From the NCBI RefSeq assembly GCF_021191635.1, contig NZ_JAIWPR010000004.1:62001-126000 (forward strand): a stretch of 64,000 nt of DNA. Direction: 5' to 3'. The notes beneath the pieces are model-generated. The model had not been told where the DNA came from. It made no database searches and saw only the letters and a list, made by a program, of their open reading frames with translations. The stretch comes from Alterluteimonas quercicellularis (lineage in GTDB: Bacteria > Pseudomonadota > Gammaproteobacteria > Xanthomonadales > Xanthomonadaceae). The position numbers were made by a program, and so were the translations under genes. Shown here in pieces: positions 37,282-47,471 of this stretch; position 1 is the first letter of the stretch, and every line of letters starts with the position of its first letter.

Positions 37282-38676
37282 TCAGCCGCCGTCGGCCAGC
37301 GGCACCACGTGGCCGCCGCTGAAGGTCGCCCAGGACGGCGTGCGCACGATGTTGCCCAGCCCGTCGATGCGCAGCAGGCCGGTCGCGCCGCGCAGCTCGG
37401 CCTCGCTGCCGGTGACCAGCCGCTCCATGAAGGCGGTCAGCATCCACGCGTCGTAGCCGAACGCGAACAGGCGCGCGGCCGGGCCGCGCGCGGTCGGCAG
37501 CCCGGAGGCCACGCTGGAGGCCATCGGCAGGCCGGCGACGCCCGAGGCGGCCCAGCGCTCGGTCGGGAACACGATGCCGTCGAGCGCGGCGTCCTGCTCG
37601 CTGCGCCCGCTGGCGTACAGCTGCGAGGTGCCCACCCGCGGGCGCGTGGCGTAGCCGGCCGCCACCAGCTGCGGGGCGATCGCGCGCGCCTGCGCACCGC
37701 GCAGGGCGATGAACACCGCCTGCGCGCCGTTCTCCTTCAGCATCGCGTCGCGCAAGGCGGCGGTCATGTCCGGCGGGGTGTCGCCGGTCACCACCAGCAT
37801 GTCGCTGACCGCGCCGCCGCCGGCCTCCAGCCGCTTGCGGAAGGCCTCGACGCTGCGCCGCGCGTTGTCGTCGCCGCCGTTGAGCACCAGCACCTGGCGC
37901 GCGTTGCGCGCGAGCAGGTAGTCGGCGGCGGCGGAGCCGTCGTCCTCGGGCGCCAGCGCGAAGCTGAAGGAGCCGGTGGGCGCGCCGTCGCCGGCGCGGT
38001 TGAGGGCCAGCACCGGCACCCGCAGCTCGTCCGGCCGCGACAGCAGGGCGGCCACCTCGTCGCGGCCCAGCGGGCCGAGCACGTAGTCCGCGCCCTCGCT
38101 CACCGCGCGCTGGTAGGCGGCCGAGGCGCCGCCGGCGGCGGTGTCGTAGAAGACCACCTCGGGGCGCTGGCGCTGCTCGCCGTAGTACCCGGCCAGCAGC
38201 CCGTCGCGCACCGGCGCCGCCGCGGTGGCGAGGCTGCCCGACAGCGGCAGCAGCACCCCCAGCTTCAGCGGCGGCCGGTAGCCGTCGCGGTCGGCCGGGC
38301 CGCGGGCGCCGGCGTGCGCCGCCCACAGCGCCCGCAGGTCGAAGGGGCGCGGCAGCGGCAGCCCGCGCGCCAGCAGGGCGCGGCCGGCGTAGCCGTACAT
38401 CGGGTCGCCTTCCGGCAAAGCGGCGGCGTACTCGGTCAGGGCCTGGTCGTCCACCGTCGACAGCAGGCGCTCGATCTCCTGCGCCGCCTGGGCGCGCTCG
38501 GTGCCGGAGAGGGTGTCGTGGTAGCGGACCATCTCCACTGCCGCGGCCAGCCCGGGGTCGCTGGGGCGGGCGGGGGCGACGGTCGGGGTGACCCCGACGG
38601 TGGCGCAACCGGCCAGGATCAGCGCGGCCAGCAGCAGCGCGAGCGTGCACGAGGGGCGTCTTGCCAGGTTGCGCAT
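37282..38676 (-). CDS. lpoA: Penicillin-binding protein activator LpoA, lipoprotein
   Basis: 464 aa. Signal peptide with lipobox LAGC (Cys at about 24), so an outer-membrane lipoprotein. A short helical N-terminal region (about 45-115) precedes a type I periplasmic-binding-protein-like domain ([22 protein letters not shown] to the end). Shorter than E. coli LpoA, lacking much of the TPR domain, as in other xanthomonads. Activates PBP1a-type transglycosylase/transpeptidases. Divergent from rsmI with a 46-base spacer. Confidence 0.92.
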   Translation of the reverse strand: MRNLARRPSCTLALLLAALILAGCATVGVTPTVAPARPSDPGLAAAVEMVRYHDTLSGTERAQAAQEIERLLSTVDDQALTEYAAALPEGDPMYGYAGRALLARGLPLPRPFDLRALWAAHAGARGPADRDGYRPPLKLGVLLPLSGSLATAAAPVRDGLLAGYYGEQRQRPEVVFYDTAAGGASAAYQRAVSEGADYVLGPLGRDEVAALLSRPDELRVPVLALNRAGDGAPTGSFSFALAPEDDGSAAADYLLARNARQVLVLNGGDDNARRSVEAFRKRLEAGGGAVSDMLVVTGDTPPDMTAALRDAMLKENGAQAVFIALRGAQARAIAPQLVAAGYATRPRVGTSQLYASGRSEQDAALDGIVFPTERWAASGVAGLPMASSVASGLPTARGPAARLFAFGYDAWMLTAFMERLVTGSEAELRGATGLLRIDGLGNIVRTPSWATFSGGHVVPLADGG

Positions 38677-38701
38677 GGGGCGGTCCGGTGGAAGAAACGG
38701 C

Positions 38702-38711
38702 TAGGATTCTA
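38702..38711. promoter_or_regulatory. Overlapping divergent -10 boxes for lpoA and rsmI
   Basis: TAGGATTCTA: TAGGAT on the plus strand (38702-38707) for rsmI, TAGAAT on the minus strand (38706-38711) for lpoA. They share two bases, so the two promoters would exclude one another. Confidence 0.4.
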
Positions 38712-38722
38712 CCGAGCCCCGC

Positions 38723-39583
38723 GTGGAGACACGATTGTCCAGTTCCGCACCCGCCGCCGGCGTCCTGTACGTGGTGGCGACCCCGATCGGCAACCTGGGC
38801 GATCTGTCGGCCCGCGCCGGCCAGACCCTGCGCGAGGTCGCGGCGATCTGCGCCGAGGACACCCGCCGCACCCGTACCCTGCTGACCCACCTGGGCATCG
38901 ACACGCCCACGCTGCCGCTGCACGAGCACAACGAGGAGGCGATGGCGGCGCGGCTGGTGGCGCGGCTGGCGGCCGGCGAGTCGCTGGCCTTGGTCAGCGA
39001 CGCCGGCACCCCGCTGGTCAGCGACCCCGGGTTCCGGCTGGTCCGCGCCGCCCGCCAGGCCGGCATCCGGGTCAGCCCGGTGCCGGGGCCGAGCGCGCTG
39101 GTGGCCGCGCTGAGCGCGGCCGGCCTGCCCAGCGACCGCTTCGTCTTCGAAGGCTTCCTGCCCGCCAAGGCCGCGGCGCGGCGCGAGCGCCTGGCCGCGC
39201 TGGCCGGCGAGCCGCGCACGCTGATCTTCTACGAGTCCGCGCACCGCATCGCCGAATCGCTGGCCGACCTGCGCGCGGCCTTCGGCGACGAACGCCGGGC
39301 GGTGCTGGCGCGCGAGCTGACCAAGCTGTTCGAGACCGTGCTCGACGGCAGCCTGGCCGGGCTGCAGGCCGCGGTGCAGGCCGATGCCGACCAGCGCAAG
39401 GGCGAATTCGTGCTGCTGGTGGAGGGCGCGGGCGAGGACGGCGGGGCGATGCTCGCCGAAGGGCGCCGGGTCTACGCGCTGCTGAGCGGCCACCTGCCGC
39501 CGTCCAGCGCGGCGCGGCTGGCGGCGGAGATCACCGGGGCGCCGCGCAAGGCGCTGTACGGCGGCGGGGGCGACGCGGCATGA
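38723..39583 (+). CDS. rsmI: 16S rRNA (cytidine1402-2'-O)-methyltransferase RsmI
   Basis: 286 aa from GTG at 38723. A TTG at 38735 has a better-placed GGAG (38725-38728) and fits a promoter at 38702, so the true start may be four codons later. Tetrapyrrole-methylase fold: [48 protein letters not shown], and [27 protein letters not shown]. Methylates C1402 of 16S rRNA together with RsmH, encoded in this window at 42772. Confidence 0.95.
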   Translation: METRLSSSAPAAGVLYVVATPIGNLGDLSARAGQTLREVAAICAEDTRRTRTLLTHLGIDTPTLPLHEHNEEAMAARLVARLAAGESLALVSDAGTPLVSDPGFRLVRAARQAGIRVSPVPGPSALVAALSAAGLPSDRFVFEGFLPAKAAARRERLAALAGEPRTLIFYESAHRIAESLADLRAAFGDERRAVLARELTKLFETVLDGSLAGLQAAVQADADQRKGEFVLLVEGAGEDGGAMLAEGRRVYALLSGHLPPSSAARLAAEITGAPRKALYGGGGDAA

Positions 39584-40353
39584 GGCGCCGGATCTCGATG
39601 GCCGGCCTGCTGTGGGCGGCCGCAGCGCTGCCGGCGGCGGCCGGGGAGGGGCTGGAGGGGGCCTTCCCCGGGTACGAGGTCTTCGGGCCGGTGCCGGCCT
39701 CGCTCGAAGAGCTGGACGCGGACCCGCAGTACCCGCTCTACCTGCACGCGGTGTCGACCCTGCGGATGAAGCGCGATTGCGCCAGCGCGCCGCAGGAGCG
39801 CGAGCAGACCGAGCAGGCGTTCGCCCGCATGGTGGCGTCCAACCAGCGCCACGTCTCGCCCGCCCAATGGCGCGCGCTGGAACGGGTGCTGGCTGCAACC
39901 ATGCCGGCGGACGGCGTCGATCGCTCTCCGGGGGCCTTCCAATGCGAGATCGCCCGGGCGGGCTGGCCGCGGTTCGACGCGCAAGTGGACGAGCTCCGGC
40001 TCGCGCGGGACGAGGCGCGGGCCCTGGAGGCCTGGCAGCGCGCCGGGACGCCAGCCGCGGGCGGCGCCATCGGCGTGCAGATGGCGCCCGGCCTGGCGGC
40101 GGTGGTGACGGGCGTGGTCCCGGGATCGCCCGCGCAGCGGGCGGGCCTGTTGCCCGAGGACCGGATCCTCGCCATCGACGGCGAAGCCGTGGCGACCTCC
40201 GACGGTGTCGCGTACCGGATCGGCCAGATCCGGCCGGGCGGGACCGTGCGCCTGCGCCTGCGCAGGGACCCACGGCCCGAGCGGCCCGACGCGCGGGTGT
40301 GGGAGGCGGAGGTCGAGGTGGTGGCGGCCGGGACGCTGCGCGCCGAGCCCTGA
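39580..40353 (+). CDS. Exported PDZ-domain protein of unknown function
   Basis: 257 aa. Signal peptide to about residue 21 (LPAAAGEG). The middle (about 35-140) is helical with several Cys (DCASAP, FQCEIA). A PDZ domain at about 163-235 ([39 protein letters not shown]) resembles those of S1C or site-2 proteases, but there is no protease domain. Overlaps the rsmI stop (ATGA). It may bind C-termini of envelope proteins; family not recognised. Confidence 0.75.
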   Translation: MRRRISMAGLLWAAAALPAAAGEGLEGAFPGYEVFGPVPASLEELDADPQYPLYLHAVSTLRMKRDCASAPQEREQTEQAFARMVASNQRHVSPAQWRALERVLAATMPADGVDRSPGAFQCEIARAGWPRFDAQVDELRLARDEARALEAWQRAGTPAAGGAIGVQMAPGLAAVVTGVVPGSPAQRAGLLPEDRILAIDGEAVATSDGVAYRIGQIRPGGTVRLRLRRDPRPERPDARVWEAEVEVVAAGTLRAEP

Positions 40354-40489
40354 CCGGCGCCGCCGCGGCCGGCGTGCGAAGCGTCGGGCCCGCGCGGATG
40401 CGGGGAGCGTGCCCGACGGTGCCGGACGCGGGCCGGGAACCAACCGACTGGTGCCGGGTCAGACCGGCGTCGTTCAGCGAGGGGGCGCC

Positions 40490-41404
40490 ATGAGCCGTGT
40501 CGATGCAACCCGCGGAAGCCGATGTCTGCCGCCGCTGCTTGCGGTGTCGCTGTGCGCGGGCCTGCTGTCGGCCTGCACCTATCCCATCCGCGAACACAAC
40601 ATCGTGATCCCGCGGGCGGCGGCGCCGGTGGACCTGGTCGAGCTCCGGGAGCGCTTTCCGGACCACCGGATCGAGGCGATGACCGTCGACGCGGCCGGCG
40701 GGGCGTCGCTGCACGGGCTGCGGTTCACGCGCGAGGACGCGGTCGCGACGGTGATCTACTTCGGCGGAAACGGCTACACCATCGCGCGCTTCGCCGGGCG
40801 GAGCGCGCGCGCCTACGCCGACGTGCCGGTCAACATCGTGCTCGTCGATCATCGCGGCTACGGGGCGAGTACCGGGACGTCGGGCCTCGATGCGCTGCTG
40901 GACGACGCGCTGACGGTCCACGACCGCGTGCGCGGCGATGCCCGGCTGGGCGGGCTGCCGCTGATCGTGCACGGCCATTCGCTGGGCAGCTTCATGGCCG
41001 GCCACGTCGCGGCCGGGCGCCGGCTCGACGGCCTGGTGCTGGAAGGCTCGGTGACCACCGCCGAGGAATGGGCGGCCCATCTGCGTTCCCGGCAACCCCT
41101 GTGGGCGCGGATGCTGGTGCGCCGGGTGGTGCCGGAAGGCGCGCTGGCCGGCAAGGGCAATCTCGGCGTCGTCGCCGTGCTGGACGAGCCGGTGCTGATC
41201 GTCGCCGGCGCCGACGATGCGGTCGCTCCGCCGCGTTTCGCGCAGGCGCTGTTCGATGCTGCCTCGCCGCCCGCCGGGCGCAAGCGGCTGCTGATCGTCC
41301 CCGGCCGCGACCACATGAGCGCCGCCGATTCGCCGGATTTCCGCCGCGCGATGGCCGCGTTCGTCGCCTCGGACGTCGTCGCCGCCGGCCGCGCCGCGAA
41401 CTGA
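40490..41404 (+). CDS. Alpha/beta-hydrolase lipoprotein
   Basis: 304 aa. Signal peptide with lipobox LLSAC (Cys at about 29), so membrane-anchored on the periplasmic side. Alpha/beta hydrolase core: [29 protein letters not shown], nucleophile GHSLG, acid in [12 protein letters not shown] and His in [10 protein letters not shown]. Catalytic triad complete. Resembles BEM46/YfhR-like hydrolases; substrate unknown. Free-standing, 136 bases after the PDZ gene. Confidence 0.82.
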   Translation: MSRVDATRGSRCLPPLLAVSLCAGLLSACTYPIREHNIVIPRAAAPVDLVELRERFPDHRIEAMTVDAAGGASLHGLRFTREDAVATVIYFGGNGYTIARFAGRSARAYADVPVNIVLVDHRGYGASTGTSGLDALLDDALTVHDRVRGDARLGGLPLIVHGHSLGSFMAGHVAAGRRLDGLVLEGSVTTAEEWAAHLRSRQPLWARMLVRRVVPEGALAGKGNLGVVAVLDEPVLIVAGADDAVAPPRFAQALFDAASPPAGRKRLLIVPGRDHMSAADSPDFRRAMAAFVASDVVAAGRAAN

Positions 41405-41426
41405 TTCCCGGGCCGCTCCGGCGTGC

Positions 41427-41432
41427 GACAAT
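41427..41432 (+). promoter_or_regulatory. Candidate -10 box for rnpB
   Basis: GACAAT seven bases before the deduced 5' end of RNase P RNA (GCGACAATGCGCGCGG). No strong -35 is visible. Confidence 0.45.
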
Positions 41433-41438
41433 GCGCGC

Positions 41439-41810
41439 GGCGGAGTCGGCCGGACAGCCGCGTCATCGCTTGCGATGCCGAGGAAAGTCCGGGCTCCACA
41501 GGGCACGGTGCCAGGTAATCCCTGGGCGGCGCGAGCCGACGGAAAGTGCAACAGAGAGCAGACCGCCGATGGCCGTCCCGACCGCTCCGGCGGGTGCGGC
41601 GGCACAGGCAAGGGTGAAACGGTGCGGTAAGAGCGCACCGCGAGTCCGGCAACGGACCGGCACGGCAAACCCCACCGGGAGCAAGACCAAATAGGGACCT
41701 CATGGCGCGGCCCGCGCCGGGTCCGGGTAGGTTGCTCGAGCGTATCGGCGACGACGCGCCTAGAGGAATGGCTGTCCACGACAGAACCCGGCTTACAGGC
41801 CGGCTCCGCC
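41439..41810 (+). ncRNA. rnpB: RNase P RNA, bacterial class A
   Basis: Conserved regions in order: GAGGAAAGTCCGGGCTCC (CR-I) near 41480, GGTGCCAGGTAATCCCTGGG, GTGCAACAGAGAGCAGACCGCC, GGGTGAAACGGTGCGGTAAGAGCGCACC, GGAGCAAGACCAAATAGGG, GCTCGAGCG, TAGAGGAATG and CCACGACAGAACCCGGCTTA (CR-V). The ends GGCGGAGTCGGCC (41439) and GGCCGGCTCCGCC (to 41810) pair as helix P1. It processes tRNA 5' ends. Its position just before mraZ is usual in this family. Confidence 0.97.
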
Positions 41811-41847
41811 CCCAACAACCGAAGGCGAAGACCCCATCGCCCGCACC

Positions 41848-41874
41848 GGGCGACGCCCCACCGAAGCGTCGCCC
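41848..41874. terminator. Stem-loop downstream of rnpB
   Basis: GGGCGACGC (41848-41856) pairs perfectly with GCGTCGCCC (41866-41874). No T-run follows, but it is the first strong hairpin past the RNase P RNA and may mark its 3' boundary. Confidence 0.45.
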
Positions 41875-41927
41875 GCCCGGCGCGACCGCCCCTCACCCGC
41901 TTGCCGGAGAGGGGGTGGGGCGAGGGC
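41874..41927. repeat. CGCCCGGCGCGA...GGGGCGAGGGC intergenic repeat, copy A
   Basis: Starts CGCCCGGCGCGACCG, contains CCGCTTGCCGGAGAGG and ends GTGGGGCGAGGGC. The same order of motifs recurs at 60159-60212 before secA. The rest of the gap (to about 42095) is C/G-rich with no gene seen. Confidence 0.75.
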
Positions 41928-42098
41928 CTGCCCGGTGGCGGCAGGAGCGCCCTCGTCCGCCCCTCCGGGGCACCTGTTCCTGCGGGGCGGAAGCAGGACA
42001 GGGGCGAGGGCGTATCCGATCCGCGCATCGCGCCGGGCAGCCCAGGTCCTCCGCGACGGCCGGACCGCCCTCTTCACATGCCCTGCAACACCCTGAAC

Positions 42099-42128
42099 TT
42101 CGTCTCGATTCTCAAAATTTGAGACGAA
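42099..42128. promoter_or_regulatory. AT-rich inverted repeats upstream of the dcw promoter
   Basis: TTCGTCTC (42099-42106) pairs with GAGACGAA (42121-42128), and the alternative TCTCAAA/TTTGAGA pair (42110-42124) overlaps it. They cannot form together. They mark the edge of an AT-rich segment (42095-42230) unlike its surroundings; a protein operator or a folding element is possible. Confidence 0.5.
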
Positions 42129-42137
42129 ACAGTCGCT

Positions 42138-42146
42138 TGTGGATAA
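42138..42146 (-). promoter_or_regulatory. Perfect DnaA box upstream of mraZ
   Basis: TGTGGATAA, the complement of the consensus DnaA box TTATCCACA, 71 bases before the TTGACA of the mraZ promoter. A single perfect 9-mer in an AT-rich patch of a G+C-rich genome is suggestive but unproven. Confidence 0.55.
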
Positions 42147-42216
42147 AGCTTGAACAAGTCTGTGAACTTCTCTGCAAGTCATTGACCCGCTTAGCGAAAA
42201 TTTGTCGCGAGAGTTG

Positions 42217-42245
42217 TTGACAACCCCCAGGGTGGGTCATAAGGT
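42217..42245 (+). promoter_or_regulatory. dcw (mraZ) promoter
   Basis: A perfect -35 TTGACA (42217-42222), 17-base spacer and TAAGGT as -10 (42240-42245). This is the best sigma-70-like promoter in the window and would give a leader of about 77 bases before the mraZ GTG. Confidence 0.75.
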
Positions 42246-42279
42246 GGCGACGCGTGGGATAACCTGGAATTTCGTGGTT
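42233..42279 (+). promoter_or_regulatory. MraZ operator boxes overlapping the mraZ promoter
   Basis: TGG triplets occur at 42233 (TGGGT), 42245, 42255 (TGGGA), 42265 and 42275; the last four are exactly 10 bases apart, matching the known MraZ operator of TGGGN boxes with five-base spacers. They overlap the -10 and the start region, so MraZ would block its own operon. Confidence 0.7.
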
Positions 42280-42328
42280 TTCCGCGGCATTGAAGCCCGC
42301 CGAAGACGGGCATACCGGGCAGACAGCA

Positions 42329-42775
42329 GTGTTCCAGGGCGAGACCGCCATCACCATCGACGACAAGGGCCGGTTGGCGATCCCGACCGCGTTCCGTGAG
42401 CTCGTCGGCAAGGTCTGCGGCGGCCGCCTGGTGATCACCTACAACCCCTTCGAGTCCGGCTGCCTGTTCATCTACCCCCAGGCGGAGTGGGAGCGCGTGC
42501 GCGATGCGGTCAACCAGCTGCCCGGCTCGTTGTCCGCGCACCGCCGCATGCAGCGCAACCTGGTCGGCTCCGCGGCGCCCGTGGAGATGGACGGCAGCGG
42601 CCGCATCGGCGTGCCCGCCAGCCACCGCGCGGCGGTCGGCATCGAGCGCAAGGCGGTGCTGCTCGGCATGGGCGACAAGTTCGAACTCTGGAGCGAGCAG
42701 GCGCATCACGCGCAGATCCGTCAGGTGATCACCGACGAGGATCTGAGCGAGCAAATGCTCGACTTGAAGCTGTGA
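42329..42775 (+). CDS. mraZ: Transcriptional regulator MraZ
   Basis: 148 aa from GTG ([11 protein letters not shown]), the family-typical start; the frame reaches further upstream only through non-conserved sequence. Two AbrB-like swapped-hairpin repeats: [16 protein letters not shown] and [16 protein letters not shown]. Forms a ring and binds TGGG repeats at its own promoter, which are visible at 42233-42279. First gene of the dcw operon; its stop overlaps rsmH (GTGA). Confidence 0.95.
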   Translation: MFQGETAITIDDKGRLAIPTAFRELVGKVCGGRLVITYNPFESGCLFIYPQAEWERVRDAVNQLPGSLSAHRRMQRNLVGSAAPVEMDGSGRIGVPASHRAAVGIERKAVLLGMGDKFELWSEQAHHAQIRQVITDEDLSEQMLDLKL

Positions 42776-43854
42776 GCGCGGGTGGCGCGGACGCCCCGTC
42801 CGGCCACCTCCCGGTCATGGTCGCGCAGGTCATGGAGGGGCTGCGGGTGGTCGAGGACGGAACGTATCTGGACGGCACGTTCGGGCGCGGCGGTCACGCG
42901 CGCTGCGTGCTGGAACGCTTGGGCGAGAGAGGCCGGCTGCTGTTGATGGACAAGGATCCCGAAGCGATCGCCGCGGCCGAACGCGAGTTCGGCGCGGATC
43001 CGCGCGTGGGCATCCGCCGCGGCAGCTTCGCCGAGCTGGGCGGCTGGCCGGATGCGGCCGGCGGGCTGGACGGGGTGCTGTTCGACCTCGGCGTGTCGTC
43101 GCCGCAGCTCGACGTGGCCGGGCGCGGCTTCTCCTTCGGCAAGGACGGCCCGCTCGACATGCGCATGGACCCGGAATCCGGCCGCAGCGCCGCCGACTGG
43201 CTGGCGACCGCCGAGGAGCGCGAGATCGCCGACGTGCTGTGGACCTACGGCGAGGAGCGGCACAGCCGCCGCATCGCCCGCGCGATCGTGGCGCAGCGCG
43301 CCGCCGCGCCGATCGCGCGCACCGCCCAGCTGGCCGAGCTGGTCGCCTCGGCGACGCCGCGCGGCGCCGACCGCATCCATCCGGCCACGCGGACCTTCCA
43401 GGCCATCCGCATCCACGTCAACCGCGAACTGGCCGATCTCGAGGCCGGGCTCGACGCGGCGCTGGAGGCCCTGCGGCCCGGCGGGCGGCTGGCGGTGATC
43501 AGCTTCCACTCGCTCGAGGACCGGATCGTCAAGCGCTTCGTCGCCCGCCACGCCAAGGCCCCGCCGACCAACCGCCGGCTGCCCGAGGCGGCGCCGTTCG
43601 TGCCGCGCCTGCGCGCGATCGGCGACGCCCGCAAGGCCGAGTCCGGCGAGGTCGCCGCCAACCCCCGCGCGCGCAGCGCGGTGCTGCGGGTGGCCGAGAA
43701 GCTGGGAATCGGGAATGGGGAATCGGGAATCGGGAAAGCCGATCCGGCGCAGCTGACCGCCCGCATGCGGCGCGGAGAGTCGCGAACAGCCGCTTCGTCG
43801 CGATTCCCGATTCCCCATTCCCGATTCCCCGCCTCCGCAGGAGGCCGCCCATGA
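42772..43854 (+). CDS. rsmH: 16S rRNA (cytosine1402-N4)-methyltransferase RsmH with repeat-encoded tail
   Basis: 360 aa from GTG. Family core: [73 protein letters not shown], and [14 protein letters not shown]. Methylates C1402 of 16S rRNA with RsmI. Residues about 313-360 are not family sequence; they are translated from a GGGAATC-type intergenic repeat (43704-43833), giving [11 protein letters not shown] and [11 protein letters not shown]. The repeat right arm ends just before the GGAGG site of ftsL. Confidence 0.95.
   Translation: MSAGGADAPSGHLPVMVAQVMEGLRVVEDGTYLDGTFGRGGHARCVLERLGERGRLLLMDKDPEAIAAAEREFGADPRVGIRRGSFAELGGWPDAAGGLDGVLFDLGVSSPQLDVAGRGFSFGKDGPLDMRMDPESGRSAADWLATAEEREIADVLWTYGEERHSRRIARAIVAQRAAAPIARTAQLAELVASATPRGADRIHPATRTFQAIRIHVNRELADLEAGLDAALEALRPGGRLAVISFHSLEDRIVKRFVARHAKAPPTNRRLPEAAPFVPRLRAIGDARKAESGEVAANPRARSAVLRVAEKLGIGNGESGIGKADPAQLTARMRRGESRTAASSRFPIPHSRFPASAGGRP
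43704..43833. repeat. GGGAATCGGGAAT-type repeat, copy 2 (inside rsmH 3' end)
   Basis: Left run GGGAATCGGGAATGGGGAA from 43704, right inverse run GATTCCCGATTCCCCATTCC from about 43801. Both arms are in frame and translated as the RsmH C-terminal tail. Confidence 0.9.
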
Positions 43855-44114
43855 CCCGCATCCTGCTCGGCGTGGTGATCGTGGCGTGCGTGGTCACCGC
43901 GATCGGGGTGGTGCATGCGCGCCACCAGCACCGGCTGCTCTTCATCGAGCTGACCCGGCTGGAGAACGCGCGCGACGAGCTCAACATCGAGTTCGGCCGG
44001 CTGCAGCTGGAGCAGGCGACCTGGGCGGAGAGCAACCGCATCGACCAGGTCGCGCGCGAGCGGCTGGGGATGCAGTTCCCCGAGACCGCCGACATCGTGG
44101 TGATCCGGCCATGA
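43851..44114 (+). CDS. ftsL: Cell division protein FtsL
   Basis: 87 aa bitopic membrane protein. TM segment about residues 4-21 ([18 protein letters not shown]), then a periplasmic leucine-zipper-like coil ([27 protein letters not shown]). Complexes with FtsB and FtsQ to control FtsWI. Short and poorly conserved as usual; position between rsmH and ftsI identifies it. GGAGG ribosome site; ATGA overlap with rsmH. Confidence 0.93.
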   Translation: MTRILLGVVIVACVVTAIGVVHARHQHRLLFIELTRLENARDELNIEFGRLQLEQATWAESNRIDQVARERLGMQFPETADIVVIRP

Positions 44115-44178
44115 CGCGTGCGGCGCGACATGGCCGGATCGCCGCGCGGCAGCGCGCCTGTGCGGCGGGGCGCGCGGC

Positions 44179-46005
44179 ATGAGGTTCGGGCGCATCCCCG
44201 GGGGACACGCCAAGCGCCCGCGCACGCGCGCGCAGTTCAACCTGCGCGGCCGCCTGGCGCTGGTCGGCGGCGCGCTGGGGCTGTGCGCGCTGACCCTGGT
44301 CGGCCGCGCCGTCGACCTGCAGCTGATCGACAACGCCTACTACCAGCAGAAGGCCGATTCGCGCTTCCTGCGCGAGCTGCCGATCGCCACCTCGCGCGGC
44401 ATGATCACCGACCGCAACGGCGAGCCGCTGGCGATCTCCACGCCGGTGGCCTCGCTGTGGGCCAACCCGCAGGAGCTGTCCAAGCACCCCGACCGCATCG
44501 CCGAGCTGGCCGAGGCCATCGGCCAGGACCCGGACCGCCTCGCGCGGGCGGTGGCCCAGCGCGCGGACAAGGAGTTCATGTACCTGCCGGGGCAGCGCCG
44601 CATCCACCCGGCCAACGCGCAGAAGGTGCTCGCGCTCAACGTGCCCGGCGTCTTCAGCCAGCGCGAGTACCGCCGCTTCTACCCGCAGGGCGAGGCGCTG
44701 GCCCACGTGCTGGGCTTCACCAACATCGACGACCGCGGCCAGGAAGGCATCGAGCTGGCCTTCGACGAATGGCTGCGCGGCCAGCCGGGCGCGCAGCGGG
44801 TGATCCGCGACCGCCGCGGCCGCATCGTCGAGAACGTGGACCTGGTGCGGCCGGCGCAGCCGGGCAAGGACCTGACGCTGTCCATCGACCGCCGGATCCA
44901 GTACCTGGCGCACCGCGAGCTGCGCAACGCCATCGTCGCCTCCGGCGCCAGCGCCGGCTCCTCGGTGATCCTGGACGTGGCCACCGGCGAGGTGCTGGCG
45001 ATGGCCAACCTGCCGGCCTACAACCCGCACGTGCTGGGCGGCGCCGACCGCGAGGCGCGCCGCAACCGCGCGGTCACCGACCTGATCGAGCCGGGCTCGA
45101 CGATGAAGCCGCTGACGGTGGCGGCCGCGCTCGAGGCCGGCACCATCCGCCCGGAGACCCGCATTGACACCAGCCCGGGCTGGATGCCCAACGGCCGCTA
45201 CCGCACCACCGACTTCCGCAACTACGGCGTGCTCGACGTCACCGGCGTCATCACCAAGAGCTCGAACGTGGGCGTGTCGAAGATCGTGCAGGGGCTGCCG
45301 AACGAGCGCTTCTACGAGTTCCTGCGCCGCTTCGGCTACGGCCAGAGCACCGGCAGCGGTTTCCCGGGCGAGGCCGCCGGCCTGTTCCCGGAGCCGGCGC
45401 GCTGGAGCGGCACCACCAAGCAGACCATGTCCTACGGCTACGGCCTGTCGGTCACGCCGCTGCAGATCGCCACCGCCTACGCCGCGCTCGGCAACGGCGG
45501 CCGGATGATCGCGCCGACCTTCATCAAGGGCCAGCACAACGAGCCGCGGCAGGTGCTGGACCCGGGCATCGCCCACGAGATCGTGCGGATGATGCAGACC
45601 GTGACCGAGCCGGGCGGCACCGCCACCCGCGCCGCGGTGCTGGGCTACCACGTGGCCGGCAAGACCGGCACCGCGCGCAAGGCCAGCGGCGGCGGCTACG
45701 CGCGCCGCTACGTGGCCTTCTTCGCCGGGCTGGTGCCGGTGGAGAACCCGCGCTTCTCGATGGTGATCGTGATCGACGACCCGGACCCGTCGCGCGGCGG
45801 CTCCACCTACGGCGGCGGCTACGTGTCCGCGCCGGTGTTCCGCGCCACCATGGAAGGCGCGCTGCGGCTGATGGACGTGCCGCCGGACGACATCGAGACC
45901 TGGCTGGCGGCGCAGGCCGAGGCCGAGCGCAGGCGTCGCGCCGCGGCCCCGCGCCCTGCCGCGCCCGCCGCGGTGGCGACGACCGCCCCGGGGACGCCGC
46001 GATGA
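44179..46005 (+). CDS. ftsI: Peptidoglycan D,D-transpeptidase FtsI (PBP3)
   Basis: 608 aa. A single TM near residues 25-47 and a PBP dimer domain follow ([16 protein letters not shown]). The transpeptidase domain has S307-T-M-K310, S361-S-N and K495-T-G-T. Cross-links septal peptidoglycan with FtsW. The C-terminus carries an Ala/Pro/Arg-rich tail (about 580-608). 64 bases separate it from ftsL; its stop overlaps murE (ATGA). Confidence 0.97.
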   Translation: MRFGRIPGGHAKRPRTRAQFNLRGRLALVGGALGLCALTLVGRAVDLQLIDNAYYQQKADSRFLRELPIATSRGMITDRNGEPLAISTPVASLWANPQELSKHPDRIAELAEAIGQDPDRLARAVAQRADKEFMYLPGQRRIHPANAQKVLALNVPGVFSQREYRRFYPQGEALAHVLGFTNIDDRGQEGIELAFDEWLRGQPGAQRVIRDRRGRIVENVDLVRPAQPGKDLTLSIDRRIQYLAHRELRNAIVASGASAGSSVILDVATGEVLAMANLPAYNPHVLGGADREARRNRAVTDLIEPGSTMKPLTVAAALEAGTIRPETRIDTSPGWMPNGRYRTTDFRNYGVLDVTGVITKSSNVGVSKIVQGLPNERFYEFLRRFGYGQSTGSGFPGEAAGLFPEPARWSGTTKQTMSYGYGLSVTPLQIATAYAALGNGGRMIAPTFIKGQHNEPRQVLDPGIAHEIVRMMQTVTEPGGTATRAAVLGYHVAGKTGTARKASGGGYARRYVAFFAGLVPVENPRFSMVIVIDDPDPSRGGSTYGGGYVSAPVFRATMEGALRLMDVPPDDIETWLAAQAEAERRRRAAAPRPAAPAAVATTAPGTPR

Positions 46006-47471
46006 GCCGCATGGCGCTGGCCGAGCTGCTGCCCGACGTCGCCGGCATCCCCGCCGGCCTGGCCGTCTCCGGGCTGGCGCAGGACAGCCGCGAGGCCGGT
46101 CCGGGCGACGCCTTCCTGGCGATCCCGGGCTTCGGCACCCACGGCCTGCGCTTCGCCGCGCGCGCCCTGGCCGCCGGTGCGGCGGCGGTGGTGTACGAGC
46201 CGCCGGCGCCGGCCGACGCCGAGCCGCCGGCCGGCGCGATCGCGGTGCCCGGCCTGCGCCGGCGCATCGGCGCGATGGCCGACCGCCTGTACGGCGCGCC
46301 CTCGCGGGCGATGACGATGGTCGGCGTGACCGGCACCAGCGGCAAGACCTCCTGCGTGCAACTGGTCGCGCAGGCGCTGGAGGCGCTGGGCGTGCGCGCC
46401 GGCACGATCGGCACCCTCGGCGCCGGGTTGCTCGGCGCGGTCGCGCCGACCGGCTTCACCACTCCGCAGGTCGCCCAGGTGCACGCGCTGCTGGCGCGCC
46501 TGCGCGACGCCGGCGCGCAGGCGGTGGCGATGGAGGTCAGCTCGCACGCGCTCGACCAGGGCCGGGTGGACGCGGTGCACTACGACGTGGCGGTGTTCAC
46601 CAACCTCAGCCGCGACCACCTCGACTACCACGGCGACATGGCCGCCTACGGCGAGGCCAAGGCGCGGCTGTTCGCGCGCGAGGGCCTGCGCGCGGCGGTG
46701 GTGAACGTCGACGACGGCTTCGGCGCCACGCTGCCGGGCCGGCTGGCCGCGGTCGTGCGCGCGATCGCGGTCAGCGCGCAGGGCCGCGCCGGCGCCGACC
46801 TCTCCGCGCACGACATCGTGCTCGACGACCGCGGCCTGGCGTTCACCCTGCGCGGCGACGGCTTCGAGGGCCGCGTGCGCTCGCCGCTGCTGGGCCGCTT
46901 CAACGTGGACAACCTGCTGGCGGTGGCCGGGGTGCTGCTGGCGCTGGGCCGCGCGCCGGCCGAGATCGTGCCGGCGCTGGCCGCGCTGCAGCCGATCCCG
47001 GGGCGCATGAACCGCTACGGCGGCGGCGACGCGCTGCCGCTGGTGGTGGTGGACTACTCGCACAAGCCCGACGCGCTGCAGCAGGCGCTGCAATCGCTGC
47101 GCGGGCACCTGCGCGGCGAGCTGGTCTGCGTGTTCGGCTGCGGCGGCGAGCGCGACCGCGGCAAGCGCCCGCAGATGGCGGCGATCGCCGAGGCCAACGC
47201 CGAGCGGGTCGTCGTCACCGACGACAATCCCCGCGGCGAGGACGGCGACGCGATCGTGGCCGAGATCGTGGCCGGCTTCGCCGAGCCGTCGCGGGTACGG
47301 GTGGAGCGCGACCGCGGCCGCGCGATCGCGCGCGCGGTGGGCGAGGCCGGCCCGGGCGACATCGTGCTGATCGCCGGCAAGGGCCACGAGCCCTACCAGG
47401 AGATCGCCGGCGTGCGCCATCCCTTCGACGACGGCGAAGCGGCGCGGCGCGCCCTGGAGGCGCGCGCATGA
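46002..47471 (+). CDS. murE: UDP-MurNAc-L-Ala-D-Glu:meso-diaminopimelate ligase
   Basis: 489 aa. Mur ligase with ATP motif [55 protein letters not shown] and the DAP-specific DNPRGED region near the C-terminus. Adds the third residue of the stem peptide. Coupled to ftsI and murF by ATGA overlaps. Confidence 0.97.
   Translation: MSRMALAELLPDVAGIPAGLAVSGLAQDSREAGPGDAFLAIPGFGTHGLRFAARALAAGAAAVVYEPPAPADAEPPAGAIAVPGLRRRIGAMADRLYGAPSRAMTMVGVTGTSGKTSCVQLVAQALEALGVRAGTIGTLGAGLLGAVAPTGFTTPQVAQVHALLARLRDAGAQAVAMEVSSHALDQGRVDAVHYDVAVFTNLSRDHLDYHGDMAAYGEAKARLFAREGLRAAVVNVDDGFGATLPGRLAAVVRAIAVSAQGRAGADLSAHDIVLDDRGLAFTLRGDGFEGRVRSPLLGRFNVDNLLAVAGVLLALGRAPAEIVPALAALQPIPGRMNRYGGGDALPLVVVDYSHKPDALQQALQSLRGHLRGELVCVFGCGGERDRGKRPQMAAIAEANAERVVVTDDNPRGEDGDAIVAEIVAGFAEPSRVRVERDRGRAIARAVGEAGPGDIVLIAGKGHEPYQEIAGVRHPFDDGEAARRALEARA

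Noticed and set aside
41439-41810. Short ORFs overlapping the RNase P RNA region
   Set aside because: The conserved rnpB regions and P1 pairing explain the sequence; the ORFs have no family features.
36854-42028. A 1724-codon open minus-strand frame through yraN, lpoA, rsmI and rnpB
   Set aside because: It crosses rnpB and runs antisense to rsmI and other real genes; only its final 133 codons are YraN. Long open antisense frames are expected at this G+C content.
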